Of a stretch of DNA of 64,000 bases, positions 24,850-37,200 are shown piece by piece. A program made the position numbers and the translations under genes. Origin of the DNA: Oceanirhabdus sp. W0125-5 (GTDB taxonomy: Bacteria; Bacillota; Clostridia; Clostridiales; Clostridiaceae); contig NZ_CP115913.1 in the NCBI RefSeq assembly GCF_027938815.1, positions 2,762,001 to 2,826,000 of the forward strand, given 5' to 3'. The notes below the pieces were generated by a model. That model saw only the letters and a list, made by a program, of their open reading frames with translations. It was not told where the DNA came from and made no database searches. Every line of letters begins with the position of its first letter. Position 1 is the first letter of the stretch.

Positions 24850-26029
24850 AAGAGAAAAGGTTATGGTTATGATTCTCTCTGCTGTCATATTGATGTTTCT
24901 TTACTCTAAGTTTCTTCTTAATCCTAAACAAGAGAAACTCCAGAACTTAAGGGATGAAAAGGTTAAGCTAGAGCAGAAAGTTAAGTTGTTAGATCATAAG
25001 GGTAATAGAGATAAAGAAATTCTTAAGTTAATAGAAGAACTTAAAAAGGAAGTAAATTCACTATCTCTTGATATATTTAACTACATTGAAGAAGAAGATG
25101 TAATTGGAATTATGGATGAGATTATTGATAATTCAGAAATTACAATAAACAATATGTCAATTACTCCTAAAACTAATGAAATGATCACTTTAAATATTAC
25201 TGAAGAGGTTAATGACTTAGATAAGAGTTCAATTGAACAGGCTTATGAAAAAGTCATAGCTTTTAATAAAGAAGAGGAAGTACAAGAAAAAAATGAAGTA
25301 AAAGAATCAAAAAATAATAAGACAAAAGTGGTAGATGTAAGCAGTTCAAAGATAGGAGTTACATTATCATATAAGGGGACTTTTAATCAGTTAATGAAAT
25401 TCATTTCTGAGATTGAGTCTTTTAGAAAAAAGATAGTTATTAAGAATATAAATATTATTAGTGGAGAGATGTTTGAGTTATCGGGAAACATTGCACTTGA
25501 GTTTTATTATCTTCCTATTTCAAGTAATGAGGAGTATATGAAGTTCTATCCTAATGCTGATAGAAATAATCCATTTGTTTCAAAGGAACAGGATAGTAAT
25601 GAGATGAACTTTTTAACTACGAAGGCTGATCTTGATATTATGTTGAAGCCAACCAGTTCTGACATTCCAACAATTTATGTTAAGCTTTCAGATGATAAAG
25701 ATGATAGTTTAGTTGTTTTTGATAGTGAGGAATATGAAAATTGTAAAATTATAATTAAAGAGAAAGAAGAAAAGTATTTTATTAAGTACTCTGTTGGGAA
25801 TAAGAGTTTTCCTCGAATTGGATACGAGATGTTTACTCCAAACAATGAGGGTTTAATCAAAATAGAGGTGAATTCTACTGATAGGAATTCAGATAAAGAT
25901 ACTAATGGTATAAATCTGATTATTGAAAATGAGACAGAACTACCAGTGAAGGTTAAAGTAATTAGTGATGATAAAAAGAGACCTAGATGCATAATAACAG
26001 ATGTTGTAGGTAAGGTGGAATTAGAATAA
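24836..26029 (+). CDS. pilO: PilO-like alignment subcomplex protein, enlarged
   Basis: One N-terminal transmembrane helix (about 8-26), a coiled coil (QEKLQNLRDEKVKLEQKVK) and a PilO-type domain to about residue 230. A C-terminal extension of roughly 165 residues makes it 397 residues, about twice the usual PilO length. The ATG at 24836 is 8 nt after GGGAGGG; the GTG at 24827 is part of that site. The stop overlaps the next start (TAATG). The extension may be an extra surface domain that meets the Gram-positive wall. Confidence 0.7.
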   Translation: MNMTKREKVMVMILSAVILMFLYSKFLLNPKQEKLQNLRDEKVKLEQKVKLLDHKGNRDKEILKLIEELKKEVNSLSLDIFNYIEEEDVIGIMDEIIDNSEITINNMSITPKTNEMITLNITEEVNDLDKSSIEQAYEKVIAFNKEEEVQEKNEVKESKNNKTKVVDVSSSKIGVTLSYKGTFNQLMKFISEIESFRKKIVIKNINIISGEMFELSGNIALEFYYLPISSNEEYMKFYPNADRNNPFVSKEQDSNEMNFLTTKADLDIMLKPTSSDIPTIYVKLSDDKDDSLVVFDSEEYENCKIIIKEKEEKYFIKYSVGNKSFPRIGYEMFTPNNEGLIKIEVNSTDRNSDKDTNGINLIIENETELPVKVKVISDDKKRPRCIITDVVGKVELE

Positions 26030-26982
26030 TGAAATGGTTATTAAAAAAAAGAAAAAAAGGATCAACTTTTTTAGAGATTATTCTTGCATTGTCCATCGTT
26101 GGAATAATATCAATTGCTGTATTTAACAATATCTATTTCTCCTTGAAGGCTAATAAGGAGATTGATAAGAGACAAAACAGCAGTATAATAGCACAAGATG
26201 TTTATGAAAAGATAAAGAACATGGGTCAAGATGATTTTCAAAATCTAGCTAAGTCATTGGGGAATAAAGATGAAAATAGTTTTTTTGGTGAGGAATATAC
26301 TGAAATAATAAATAGTGATAAAAAAAAGTTTGGAGAAAATCTTAATACCTTCAAAGTATTCAATAAAAAAAATACAGAACTTTATGTGAAGGTTTCATTA
26401 CCAGAAGTAAATACAGGACTGGTTATTACTCCAGGAATAAGTGCTGATAACCATAATTTACATGAATGGAAGAGCTTCTCAAGCTGTGAGGTAGGAATTG
26501 AAATAACAAATAAAGATGTTAATTCATATCATGTTCAGTTTTATCATGATGGAGTAGCTAGTACGCCCTTTCAAAGGGCAAAAGAAGAATTAATGCCAAA
26601 GGTAAGTTTAGATGGAAATTTCGTAAGGGTATACTTTAATAATGAAAATGTATTTGAAAAAAATATTACATACGATGAAGATGGACAAGTTAAAGACCTT
26701 AATATGTATATAAAGGACAATTCAGGAGGAAATTTATTTTATATATTTAGTAATGATGCAGCTGCAGGGTTAAATCTGTACCTTGAACATAATGGGGCGA
26801 GTAATACTGACTTTATTACATATGGAGATCATATTAACGTTTACAGTAATAAAAATGGAGAGAATATTAGAACTGATAGTGTATGTAATTTCACAGTTGC
26901 TGTTTATAAAAAAGATAGTGATGATTTTATAAAGATCATTGAAATTAAAGGACACAAAAAGTTTAAGAGGTTTGAGTTATGA
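26029..26982 (+). CDS. Minor prepilin (PilV-like)
   Basis: 317 residues with a type III signal: KKRKKG|STFLEIILALSIVGI, with glutamate at +5 and serine instead of phenylalanine at +1. A large C-terminal domain of about 270 residues follows, too big for a simple fibre subunit. Overlaps both neighbours by 1-4 nt. By position it corresponds to pilV of other clostridial clusters and would sit at or near the pilus tip. Confidence 0.75.
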   Translation: MKWLLKKRKKGSTFLEIILALSIVGIISIAVFNNIYFSLKANKEIDKRQNSSIIAQDVYEKIKNMGQDDFQNLAKSLGNKDENSFFGEEYTEIINSDKKKFGENLNTFKVFNKKNTELYVKVSLPEVNTGLVITPGISADNHNLHEWKSFSSCEVGIEITNKDVNSYHVQFYHDGVASTPFQRAKEELMPKVSLDGNFVRVYFNNENVFEKNITYDEDGQVKDLNMYIKDNSGGNLFYIFSNDAAAGLNLYLEHNGASNTDFITYGDHINVYSNKNGENIRTDSVCNFTVAVYKKDSDDFIKIIEIKGHKKFKRFEL

Positions 26983-29798
26983 GAAAAAAGAGAGGATCTA
27001 TTCTTATATATGTTATGGCAATATTTGCAGTTCTGATGATAATGGGTGCAACTTTAAGTGCTCTTACAATTCAGAGCATGAAAAATCGAAAATATTATTC
27101 TACTAAAAGGGTGAATTTATACTATAGTGAGAGTGGAATAGATGAGGCATATGGAATTGCATCTGAATATGTGAATTCTGCTTACAATTATGCATTGAAC
27201 GAAACTAACAAAATAATTGGAGAAGTTATTATAAGTGATAAAGTTATTCTCGAAAAAGTCCTCCATATGAAGGAAAAACCAGGTTACAACGTGGAGGAAG
27301 TAAATAATGAGATTAAAAATCTTAAGTTGTTTAATGAGGATGGAAAATTATCAGCCGCAAATATAAATGATAAACAAGATGAACTTTTCAAGGAAAAATA
27401 TATTAAGTTTTTTAATGATAATATGTCAAAATTAATTGATGATTTAGAAAGAGATACTTATTCTGCTGGTGATAGTGGAAGTATTGAAGTAAAAGTCAGT
27501 GATCATAATATAACGGTTAGTGATGAATTCCTATTAAATATTGTATCTACCTTCAGCGATCAAGGTATAGAAAAGAGTATTGCAGCAGAGTTTAAGTTTA
27601 TCACTCCAGAGTATGGATCTAAAATATCTTTTCCAAGTGAGTATACAGTTTTTTCAGAATCACCTGTATGGAACAAAGGGCTTGTTGTTAACCAAACTTT
27701 AAGAGTTGGCAATGGTACTTATCCAGATAATAAAAAGACTATACTTACAGTGAATGGTGATGTTTATGTTAAAGGAAAAGATAAATCAGCAATAATTATG
27801 AATTCGCATAATAGTGAGCTAAAAGTTAAGAGTGGGAAAGTTATTGCTTGTGAAGGGGTTAAATTTGATTATGATTCTGAAAATAATAAATCAGAGGGAG
27901 CAAATTTTACCATAAGTGATGGAAGTCTTTATACAAAGAAAGTACTTTTTAATAAAGACTCATCTCATACTAATGGAGCAGAAGGTGCTTTACTTGATGT
28001 AAGAGGCTCATTATATGTTCTTGATGACTGTGAGATTAACTCCGAAAAAGCCACACTAACAGTAGGAGACTCATATTATGGTGTATCAAGTGGGGAAGAT
28101 TCAAATGATAACAAAATAGATAACTCAAGTTCAATAATTATCAATGCAGAAGACCTTGGAGATGAGGGAAGTAGTGTAACTATAAGTGGGAAAGTATATT
28201 TAGCCGGAACATCTTATATTATGGGATTATATGACCCTTTAGGCAATGATAAATATAATTATCAGACGGGAGAATCCATATCCATAAAGGGGAATTATAA
28301 AGCCTATACAGGTAGTTTAAAAAGGAATCCAGAAATTGATGAATTGGAATTAAAGTTTAAGTATGAGCTAGAGAAAACCATGTTGTCACCTTTATTATTA
28401 TCAACACATTATAATAAATACTCAAAATGGTTTACTATATATGAAAATAAAATTTTCCTTGGTATGGACAAGAGGTTAATAGATAGATACGCAGAAGAGG
28501 GTATATATAGTTATAAAATAGATTTACCTGAAGAGGATGTACCAGAAGTTGAAAATTCAACATTTTCAATAGGTCACAAGGAAAGTCTTGATTCAAGTTA
28601 CTTTAATTCAATAAAAAATAATAAGTTTTTAAGTATAAATTTAATTAAAAGTGATAGCGAAATAAACATCAAAGTCCCAATACTTCAAAAGAATGTTGAA
28701 GCATTTTTATTAGGGAAAGATAATGTATTTGTGACAATGACCCCTAAAGGTGAAATGGAGATTTCGCCAGAAGTTGCTAGTTATGTAGAGGTTATGGTGA
28801 ATAACAGGAAATTCGATGGAGCTTTAGATGAATTTATTCAGATTTCTGACTCTACTGAAGGACAAAAAGTGTCTGTAATAATAAAAAATAGTAAAAAAAA
28901 TGATCTTATAACTGAGGAAATAAATTTACAAAGTTATAACACAGAATTCAATGATTTTAGTTTATATGACAAAAGTAAGTATTTTGTTAAGTTCTATGAG
29001 GATTATAAAGGTGATGGTATTATACAGGATGGTAAAGGAATTGAAATTATAAATACTGATGAAAGTATCTATAATGGGGCTATTATTTCAGAAGTTACAT
29101 TAGAAGATAAAACTAAAGATACCATAGCTAAAAATGCTAACTACTCATCACAGAATGATTATTATATTAAACACAAGAAAGCGGAACTTAAAGATAAAAT
29201 ATTTTATATGGATATCTTTGAGAATATGATTGTTAACGATGATGATGACAACAAAAAAGTAAAGGATCTGGGAGATATAAGTGCTCAGGAATATAAAACC
29301 TTACGTGAAAATAATGGTAAAACTCCAGAAAAGGTTACAGAATATGAAATTACACCAAATAGTTTATTAACTATCAATAAGAATGTTGACTCTTTATCTA
29401 CTGGATTGTATATAAATACAGGAGAGTTAGTACTTTCTAGTATAAAAGAAAGTGAAAGTCCTTTGCAAGGCAAGGGGACAAGGGTTATGTTAAATGATAA
29501 TTCCTCAGGAATAATCATTTGTCAAGGGGATGTTTATATTGAAGGTAATTTTAATTTTACTGGAACTATAATTACTCTTGGAAACTTATATGTGGAAGAT
29601 GGTTCCAATGTAAATATTTACTATGATGATACATTAGTTAAAAAGTATGTTGCTATGAATTATGAGAAGTTGAAGGATGTTTTTAAAAACATTCAGGGAT
29701 ACAAATTAGATACAGTAAAAATGGAAGTATACAAAAATAATGTTAGAACTAATACTGAGGTACCTTTAACAATTGAGAAATGGGTTGTGATGAAATGA
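26979..29798 (+). CDS. Giant minor pilin-like protein (PilX/PilK-like)
   Basis: 939 residues. The type III-like start RKKRG|SILIYVMAIFAVLMIMGATLSALTI lacks glutamate at +5, as in GspK/PilX-type tip pseudopilins. The very large ectodomain includes glycine/valine beta-helix-like stretches (TVNGDVYVKGKDKSAIIM, IICQGDVYIEGNFNF, TLGNLYVEDGSNVNI) that recall bactofilin or polymer-forming folds. It starts in the ATGA overlap with the preceding gene. Likely tip component; most pilins have 120-200 residues, so the size is notable. Confidence 0.7.
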   Translation: MRKKRGSILIYVMAIFAVLMIMGATLSALTIQSMKNRKYYSTKRVNLYYSESGIDEAYGIASEYVNSAYNYALNETNKIIGEVIISDKVILEKVLHMKEKPGYNVEEVNNEIKNLKLFNEDGKLSAANINDKQDELFKEKYIKFFNDNMSKLIDDLERDTYSAGDSGSIEVKVSDHNITVSDEFLLNIVSTFSDQGIEKSIAAEFKFITPEYGSKISFPSEYTVFSESPVWNKGLVVNQTLRVGNGTYPDNKKTILTVNGDVYVKGKDKSAIIMNSHNSELKVKSGKVIACEGVKFDYDSENNKSEGANFTISDGSLYTKKVLFNKDSSHTNGAEGALLDVRGSLYVLDDCEINSEKATLTVGDSYYGVSSGEDSNDNKIDNSSSIIINAEDLGDEGSSVTISGKVYLAGTSYIMGLYDPLGNDKYNYQTGESISIKGNYKAYTGSLKRNPEIDELELKFKYELEKTMLSPLLLSTHYNKYSKWFTIYENKIFLGMDKRLIDRYAEEGIYSYKIDLPEEDVPEVENSTFSIGHKESLDSSYFNSIKNNKFLSINLIKSDSEINIKVPILQKNVEAFLLGKDNVFVTMTPKGEMEISPEVASYVEVMVNNRKFDGALDEFIQISDSTEGQKVSVIIKNSKKNDLITEEINLQSYNTEFNDFSLYDKSKYFVKFYEDYKGDGIIQDGKGIEIINTDESIYNGAIISEVTLEDKTKDTIAKNANYSSQNDYYIKHKKAELKDKIFYMDIFENMIVNDDDDNKKVKDLGDISAQEYKTLRENNGKTPEKVTEYEITPNSLLTINKNVDSLSTGLYINTGELVLSSIKESESPLQGKGTRVMLNDNSSGIIICQGDVYIEGNFNFTGTIITLGNLYVEDGSNVNIYYDDTLVKKYVAMNYEKLKDVFKNIQGYKLDTVKMEVYKNNVRTNTEVPLTIEKWVVMK

Positions 29799-30358
29799 TG
29801 AAAAATAAAAAAGGCTTTACCTTGATTGAGTTAATTCTTGTAATTGGGTTATTTTCAGTGGCTTCACTTGTTATCTTCTCACTTTTTATGAGTAATTATA
29901 TGAGAATGGAAGCTCAAGGTAGAGAAACTTATCTACAGGAAGATATAGATAGAGGGTTAACTCAACTTTCAGATAGACTTATGGGGACAAGTAAAATTAT
30001 AAAAATAACTGAAGCTGAGAGTGGGAGCAATACTACGTCCATGGAATTTCAATATTATTTTAAAGATAAAGATGACCCCTATAATGGAAAACTTTATCTA
30101 GAGGGAAAAGATGGGGAGTACACTCTAAAGTTAGACTACTCTATTAGAGGAAGTGAAGTGGCTACTAAAACGCTGATGTCCTACTTGGAAGTTTTCGAAA
30201 TAAAGTTAATAGATCATGATGGAAATCCCGTGACTGATTATGAAAAATATTTAAATAAAGTCTGCTCACTTGAGATTAACTACACTGTAGCTACTTCATA
30301 TAAGAAGATTGTAAAGAGGAAGAGTGGCAAGCTTAATATTAAGTTGAGAAACATTTAG
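29795..30358 (+). CDS. Minor prepilin (PilW/PilU-like)
   Basis: 187 residues with a canonical class III leader KNKKG|FTLIELILVIGLFSV, F at +1 and E at +5. The C-terminal domain is a small beta-rich pilin head. The start is one of two tandem ATGs overlapping the stop of the preceding gene (ATGATGA), so translation is coupled. Together with the two upstream prepilins it would form the initiation/tip complex. Confidence 0.8.
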   Translation: MMKNKKGFTLIELILVIGLFSVASLVIFSLFMSNYMRMEAQGRETYLQEDIDRGLTQLSDRLMGTSKIIKITEAESGSNTTSMEFQYYFKDKDDPYNGKLYLEGKDGEYTLKLDYSIRGSEVATKTLMSYLEVFEIKLIDHDGNPVTDYEKYLNKVCSLEINYTVATSYKKIVKRKSGKLNIKLRNI

Positions 30359-30382
30359 CACAATAGTATAAGGAGTTTGACT

Positions 30383-31150
30383 ATGATAGGATTTTTCATA
30401 TTTTTAATAGGAATATGCATTGGAAGTTTTATGAATGTTTGTATTTATAGAATTCCAGAAGAAGAGAGTTTGATACCAAGTTCTCACTGTAAAGTATGTG
30501 ATTACAAACTAAAAGCTAAAGATTTAATACCAATAGTTAGCTATTTATTATTAAAAGGAAGATGCCGAAGTTGTGGTAAAAAATTCAGTATCCAATATCC
30601 ATTGATCGAATTGCTGAATGGGATATTATATTCATTACTGTATATTAAATATGATTTTTCTATAATCTTTGTAAAATATTCGATTATTGCTTCAATCTTA
30701 ATAGTTTTAGCACTTATAGATTACAATACCCAATATGTTTATAGCCTTGTTTCATGGAGTGGAATAATTGTATCTGGGATATTTGTTTTTATTCATTTTT
30801 TAAATAAAGAAAATGTATCAAGTTTTTTAGTTGCAGCCATGGTTGGAGTAATTATTTTTGGAGGAATTAATTTATTTTCCAAAATTATGTACAAAAAGCA
30901 AGGGTTGGGAGGAGGGGATGTGGAAGTAATACTTTGTATGGCATTAACATTAGGCATCTCTAATTTCATATTGAGTTTCTTTCTCTCTGTAACCCTTGGT
31001 TCAATAATATGCTTGTTATTATTGGGTTTAAAGAAGATTAAAAGAGGAGATTATGTTCCCTTTGTTCCATTCTTGGCATTAGGAACGTTTATAACAATGT
31101 TCTTTGGGGATGAAATAATTAAAATATATATGGAACGTATTTTGCTATAA
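30383..31150 (+). CDS. pilD: Prepilin peptidase / methyltransferase
   Basis: Membrane aspartyl protease of 255 residues that cleaves and N-methylates the prepilins encoded upstream. The N-terminal GSFMNVCIYRIP motif and the two CXXC pairs (CKVC, CRSC) mark the bifunctional type. The catalytic aspartates fit VLALIDYNTQYV and the GLGGGDVEV motif. The ATG at 30383 is 7 nt after AGGAG; the TTG at 30377 is less likely. Confidence 0.95.
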   Translation: MIGFFIFLIGICIGSFMNVCIYRIPEEESLIPSSHCKVCDYKLKAKDLIPIVSYLLLKGRCRSCGKKFSIQYPLIELLNGILYSLLYIKYDFSIIFVKYSIIASILIVLALIDYNTQYVYSLVSWSGIIVSGIFVFIHFLNKENVSSFLVAAMVGVIIFGGINLFSKIMYKKQGLGGGDVEVILCMALTLGISNFILSFFLSVTLGSIICLLLLGLKKIKRGDYVPFVPFLALGTFITMFFGDEIIKIYMERILL

Positions 31151-31217
31151 AATAGCATTTCAAAATATAAGGTTGTATACCATTGGTAAAAACACCAAAA
31201 TACGATGGGGGGGTAAT

Positions 31218-34200
31218 ATGAAAATTTACAAACACAGAAATTTACTTAAAAAGTCAATAAGTTTATTTGTTGCCTTACTTATGATGATTAACATAACTTT
31301 TGTTATGCCTAGTACTGTTTTGGCAAAATCTAAAGTATGTACAATAACATGTGAAAAAATAATTGAAAAAATCATAAATGTAGACAATGCAGAAGAATTC
31401 CAAATTACATTGAAAATAAATACAAATGGATACCATTTGAAATTTCATACAATTGAAGATGTAATTGCTGAGGAAGTTGAAATCATACCAAATTCTAGTA
31501 GTGCCAGCTTATATAAAAATGGTACCCTTAAAGGGACTTATACTAATGAAGATACAGTATTTACAGAGTTACCTGATAAAAATAAATTAATATTTGAATA
31601 CCCCAATAATGGTAATGTTGATGTGATAGAAATAAGTTATAAGATTAAAAGGGCAGAAGGGATAGAAGCAGGTACGTATGAAACCAGCAAATCAACTGTT
31701 TTAAAGCATCAACACGATATGGGTAGATGGTCTAAAGAATGTGTGCATGTGTTTCAACAGGAATCAGTTATATTTTCTGAGGATGAAACTGAAGAAAAAA
31801 ATCATGAGAATCTGATTACAATAAATAGAACAATTAAAGGAAATTCTAAAAAAATCTATCCAGGTAAAGAATTTGAATTAGAGTATTCCATACAACCGCA
31901 ACCAATTCTAAAAAGTGAAGTAGAAGGATCAATTAACAACAAGGAAATTGTGCTTGTTGTAGATACTTCAGGAAGCATGAATTGGGATGTAGATGGCAAT
32001 GAGACAGAAGATGACAGTAAAAGAAGAATAAGTATAATTAAAAATGTTCTTCAAAATTTTATTACAAATTTTGAGAGCAAAGAGTATGAGAATGTTAAGA
32101 TAGGCTTAGTTGAATATAATGAAAAAGGCAGTATAGTTTTGGGACTAAAAAATGCTAAACAGATAATGACGTTTATTAAGAGTAATGATTTTGATGCAGA
32201 AGGAGCAACGAATATAGGTGATGGTCTTAGAAACGCTTTTTATATGCTGGATGAAGATAATGGTGCTGATAAATATATTATTTTAATGACAGATGGGATG
32301 CCGACTGCGTATACTGTTAAAAATGGTACATTTAAACATGCTTACTATCAAGGAAAAAAAGTTGGTTTTTTCAAAAATAAAAGTGAAGAGATGATAAACT
32401 TTAGTTTTCTAAAATCTAATGACTCTACTGACTATGTAACAGAGGATTTAGAAGATGAAGATGTTACTTATATTGTAAATAGTGGATTAAAGGATTTTAA
32501 AAATAATTCTTTAAAGTATGCAAAAAAAATTGGAGAATTAATCGATAGAAAGGGGAAAATTAAAACTTTTGTAGTTGGATTTGGTAATGGTGTAGATTCT
32601 AACATAAATAAACAAATAGCTAATAGTGCTAATGGAATTTATAGAAATGCATTGGACAAAGATGATATAGAAAAAATATATGAAGAGTTTGCAAAAGTTA
32701 TTAAAGCTGATTTAACTGGAAAGGTGAATTTTGAAGAAGCTTTTCCATGCTCAGACTCTAGAGTATCTATAGAAGTAATTAATCAGCTTAATGAACAATA
32801 TCCAAAGGGTAAAAACACTGAGTGGTTAACAATAGAAGGAGAAAAAATTAAAGGTGAGTTAAAGAATATTAATTATAAATTAAATGATGCTGGAACTCAT
32901 TATGTTGCTGATGAAATTAAATTCACAGTGAGTTTAAAGGTTAATAAATCATGTACTATATATAAAGATAGTTCATCCTCTGTAGAGTATATTTTAAATG
33001 AAAGTATGAATGAAAAGAAGTTTTTTGACGAGTTAAATATTGATGTTAATACAGAAAAACGAGCAATTTCCAGTGTAACAAGAGTTTTCCCAAATAAAAC
33101 TGTTGAACCATCAAGTGAATATGAATTAGTATATAATATTGATGGAGATGAAATGGAATATGATATAGAAAAACCTTTAGATATAGTTTTACTATTAAAT
33201 ACTTCAGCTACTATGAAAAGTTATATCCAAGGAAATAATGAAGGTGATAAGAATAAAGGAAAACTTATAGATGCTGCTAAATCGTTTATAGATAACCTAC
33301 CAGAAGGAAAAGATATAAGGGTAGGAGTAGTTAGGTATTATTATAAAGGAGAGGTTGTTTCAGAATTACAAAATATCTCATTTAGAGAAGATAAACGCGA
33401 ACTAACGGAACTAATTGAAGAAAAAATCCAAAGAAATAAAAGTGGAACAAATTTAGGAGATGGTCTAAGAAGAGCATATCAATTATTAAGTAATGAATCA
33501 AATAGAGAGAAGCATTTGGTAATTTTAAGTGATGGATATGCAAATGTGGGAATAAAAGAACAACAACTAGGACGAGATTGGGATAATGTACCTTATATTC
33601 TTGACTTAGAAGAGTCAGTAAATAATAAAATAGAGAATTATGAATTTAAATTTTTACCATTAAACGATAATGGTAAAAGCTTTATGGAAGGTTATTCTGA
33701 TAAGAGATTTGAAATAGGACATGAATATGTGATAGGAATAGCAAAAGAAATTAGCAAATCACAAATGAAAATTAATTCTCATATAATTCACTTTGAAAGA
33801 GTTGAAGGTCTTGGAAATAATGAAGGAGCTATGGTGAATAACAATGAAGTAGCAAGTGTTCTAGGTATTACTAAAGAGATTGCTCATGGACAAAAATTTT
33901 ACGTAGTAGAAAATGAGAACAAACTTATTAAAGTCTTTGAAACTGTTGGAAAAGCTATTCAAGATACCTTGGTATTTAAGAAGGTTTATTATGAAGAAAA
34001 ATTCCCAGCAGGGGTTGAATTGATTGATTATCCTAATGGATTAACAAAGAATGGAAGCATAGATACTGGATACACTTTAAAAGGTAATATTTCTGGAGTA
34101 AATATGAGAAAAGTTAGTCCAAATTCAAATTTATATAAAGTTGAAGGACAATTTACTGTAAAAATCAAATTGGACTCTACAGGGAAATATGATTTTGTTA

Positions 34201-37200
34201 ATGGTAATGTTAAATATATTGATCCAGCAGATTATGAAGATGTTGTACAAGTTAATTCAGGAAGTATTAACGTTGGTAATAAAAAACTAGGTAGTATAAA
34301 CATATTGGAAGTGCAGCCAGAAGGAAAATTTGAATTAAATAAAGGTATGTTTAAAGATTTAGTTACAAATGAAAATAAAAATGCTGTCAATTTAGTTCAA
34401 ATGTCTATGGATCAATTCATATGTGATATTGAAAAAATAAACGGTAAATATGACATAGTTTATGTAGGGAACAAGAATAATAAATATACCCATATTGGCG
34501 ATAAAGTGGACGATGTTCAACATGGAGAAGGTTTATATGGACAAGAATATTACAGTGAAAATGATATCACTAATAGAAAAGCTAAAGATCTAAAAGAGTT
34601 TATTGAATCAGGTCAATTGACTATATTCTCAGATAGAGTGTTTAATAACAACAAAACAAAGTTATATTCTAATTTTAAAGCATATGAAGGCAATAAGGAT
34701 AACTTTGTAGTTACAAACAAATTATCTGAAACTATGAAGCAAATAAATCAATTATATGATGAGTGTAATAAAAGACCTATTTTAATATTATCTAAAGCTA
34801 ATTCACCTAAAGATTATGTTTCTGAGGATAGTAATTCAACCACCTATGAAGAGTCAAAAGTTATGCATTTTATATTTGACTTAGAAAATATAAATGCTAT
34901 AGGTAATAATGAAATGCCAATGAATGTAAAATTGTATTTGGATAAAAATGGTGATGGATTCTTTAGAGAAGATGAAATGGTTAAGCAAGGAGAACCTAGG
35001 CTTAATGGAAGAGGTTATTCACTGGATTACAGACTTCGAGATAACTTTACAGGTATGATGCCTTGGAAATTAGAAGTAGAAGATGTAAAAACAGGAGCAA
35101 AAACTTATAAAACAGGATATCCGGCTTATAAGGGGGAAAAACTAATTGTTAGAGTACTTCAGTTAACTCCACCTGAAAACACTTTAGATATAAGCAGTGA
35201 TATGTCGAGTCTTTTAGAGACAGAGCATTACCATATTGAAGTAACTAATTTATCAATTAACCAATTTAATCAGTATTACCCTAAGAATGTTGGAAGTATA
35301 AAGACAAAATTAAATGGTAACTATGATATGATTATTTTTGGATTCAATGATGCTTATGGTTTTGAAGATTTAACTAATCAAAATGCTATAAAAGCAATAA
35401 AAGATTTTATAAAAACAGAACAAAGTGTTATGTTTACTCACGATACATTTACTTTCAATATAAATCAAGAAAGTGGATGGGGCGTTAATTTAACAAAAGA
35501 ATTTAGGGATATATCAGGGCAAAGTAGGTATAAAGATACAAATAATCCTACTGAGTTAGATGCATTTGGAAAGAAAATTATTCATGACAAACTACCTAAT
35601 TCTAATAATCCATATGGGTTTACAGCAGAAGTTTTAGAAAGAGCCGAAAGTGTTAATTTTAATAACTACGATAGATATGAAAGCACATTTAAATTAAATG
35701 ATAGTGTAATTACTAAATATCCTTATGTATTACCTGACACATTACCAGTGGCACAGACTCATTTCCAATATTATCAGTTAAATTTAGAAGATGAGGATGT
35801 AGTACCTTGGTATACTTTGAATGATAATGGTAATAAGAGATATGATGGAAGAAACTATTATTATACTTATTCAAAGGGGAATATAACTTACTCAGGTACA
35901 GGACATACATCTCCTAATGGAATAGAAGAAGAGAAGTTCTTCATAAATACAATGATAAAGGCATCAAGAAGTGCAAATCATGCACCAACTTTAGAAGTTA
36001 TAAATCTTGATGAAAACAAAATTGTATCTAAAGCTCAAGATGACTTCCAGTTTACCTTTATAGCTGATGACATAGATGGAGACCCTTTAAGTGGTAAGGT
36101 TTATGTTAATGGTATATTAGTTAAAACCTATGATAGTGGAGATATTCAGCACAATCAACCTGAAACTGTTATTATAACTAAAGGTGACTTAGATGCAATT
36201 TTAGGTGATGATGAAGAATTTACAATTAAAATAATAGTTGAAGATTCTAAAGGGGCTGTTGTAGAAAAAAGTTCTACTTTAAAGTATTTTGATAATCCTG
36301 TATTAAACCTGAATATAGATAAGGAGCCAAAATATTTAATTGGAGATGAAGCAACTATTAGGTTACAAGCTACACCACATAAAACAAGTGATAATTTAAG
36401 TACTATGATTCAAAATATATCATTCTCAATGAACTATGATAATAGCGCTATAGAGAGTATTGATGATACTAATTGGAACTTGAGTGATGTAATATTCGAC
36501 ACAGATATAAATCCAGAAGCACAGGAAAAAACTTTTAAATTCAGATTAAATAAAGTTGGTAACTATAATGTTGATAATACACTTAAATATGGTTACTCAA
36601 ATATTGATGTAGGGAATCAAACTATTAATTTTTCGTATCCTATTTCTGTAAGAGCAGGAATTATAGATGTTGGTGTAGTTAATAGTGATGGTACTGCATT
36701 TGGAAGTGTTAAAGTTGAAGTTACAAAACATGGTAGGAATCCTGTATATTATGATACAGATGAAAACGGAGTACTAATATTGGAGAATCAACCATCTGGA
36801 AAGTACACAATCGCTTTAAAGTATCTAGATGACAAATATATTGGCGAGAATTTGGATAGAAATATCTCTAAGACAATAGAGTTATCTTATGAGAACTATC
36901 ATGAAGAGGTTAAATTAGAATTAATTGATTCAGATAAAGTTGGATTAGACATAGTATCTCAAGGTGGAAATCAATATTTAGTTGGAGATACAGCACAGAT
37001 TACTTTAAAAGCCATTGCTCATAATAATGATGAAAAAATAGAGACTAATATCAGAAATATTGAGCATTCTATGAGTTTTGATTCAAACCTTCTTGAATTA
37101 ACTACTGCAGATAATAATTGGGATTTGAATAATGTACATGTTAATGGAAGTAGTATTGGAAGTAATAAAGAGCAAACTAAAGTATTAAACTTTAAAATAA

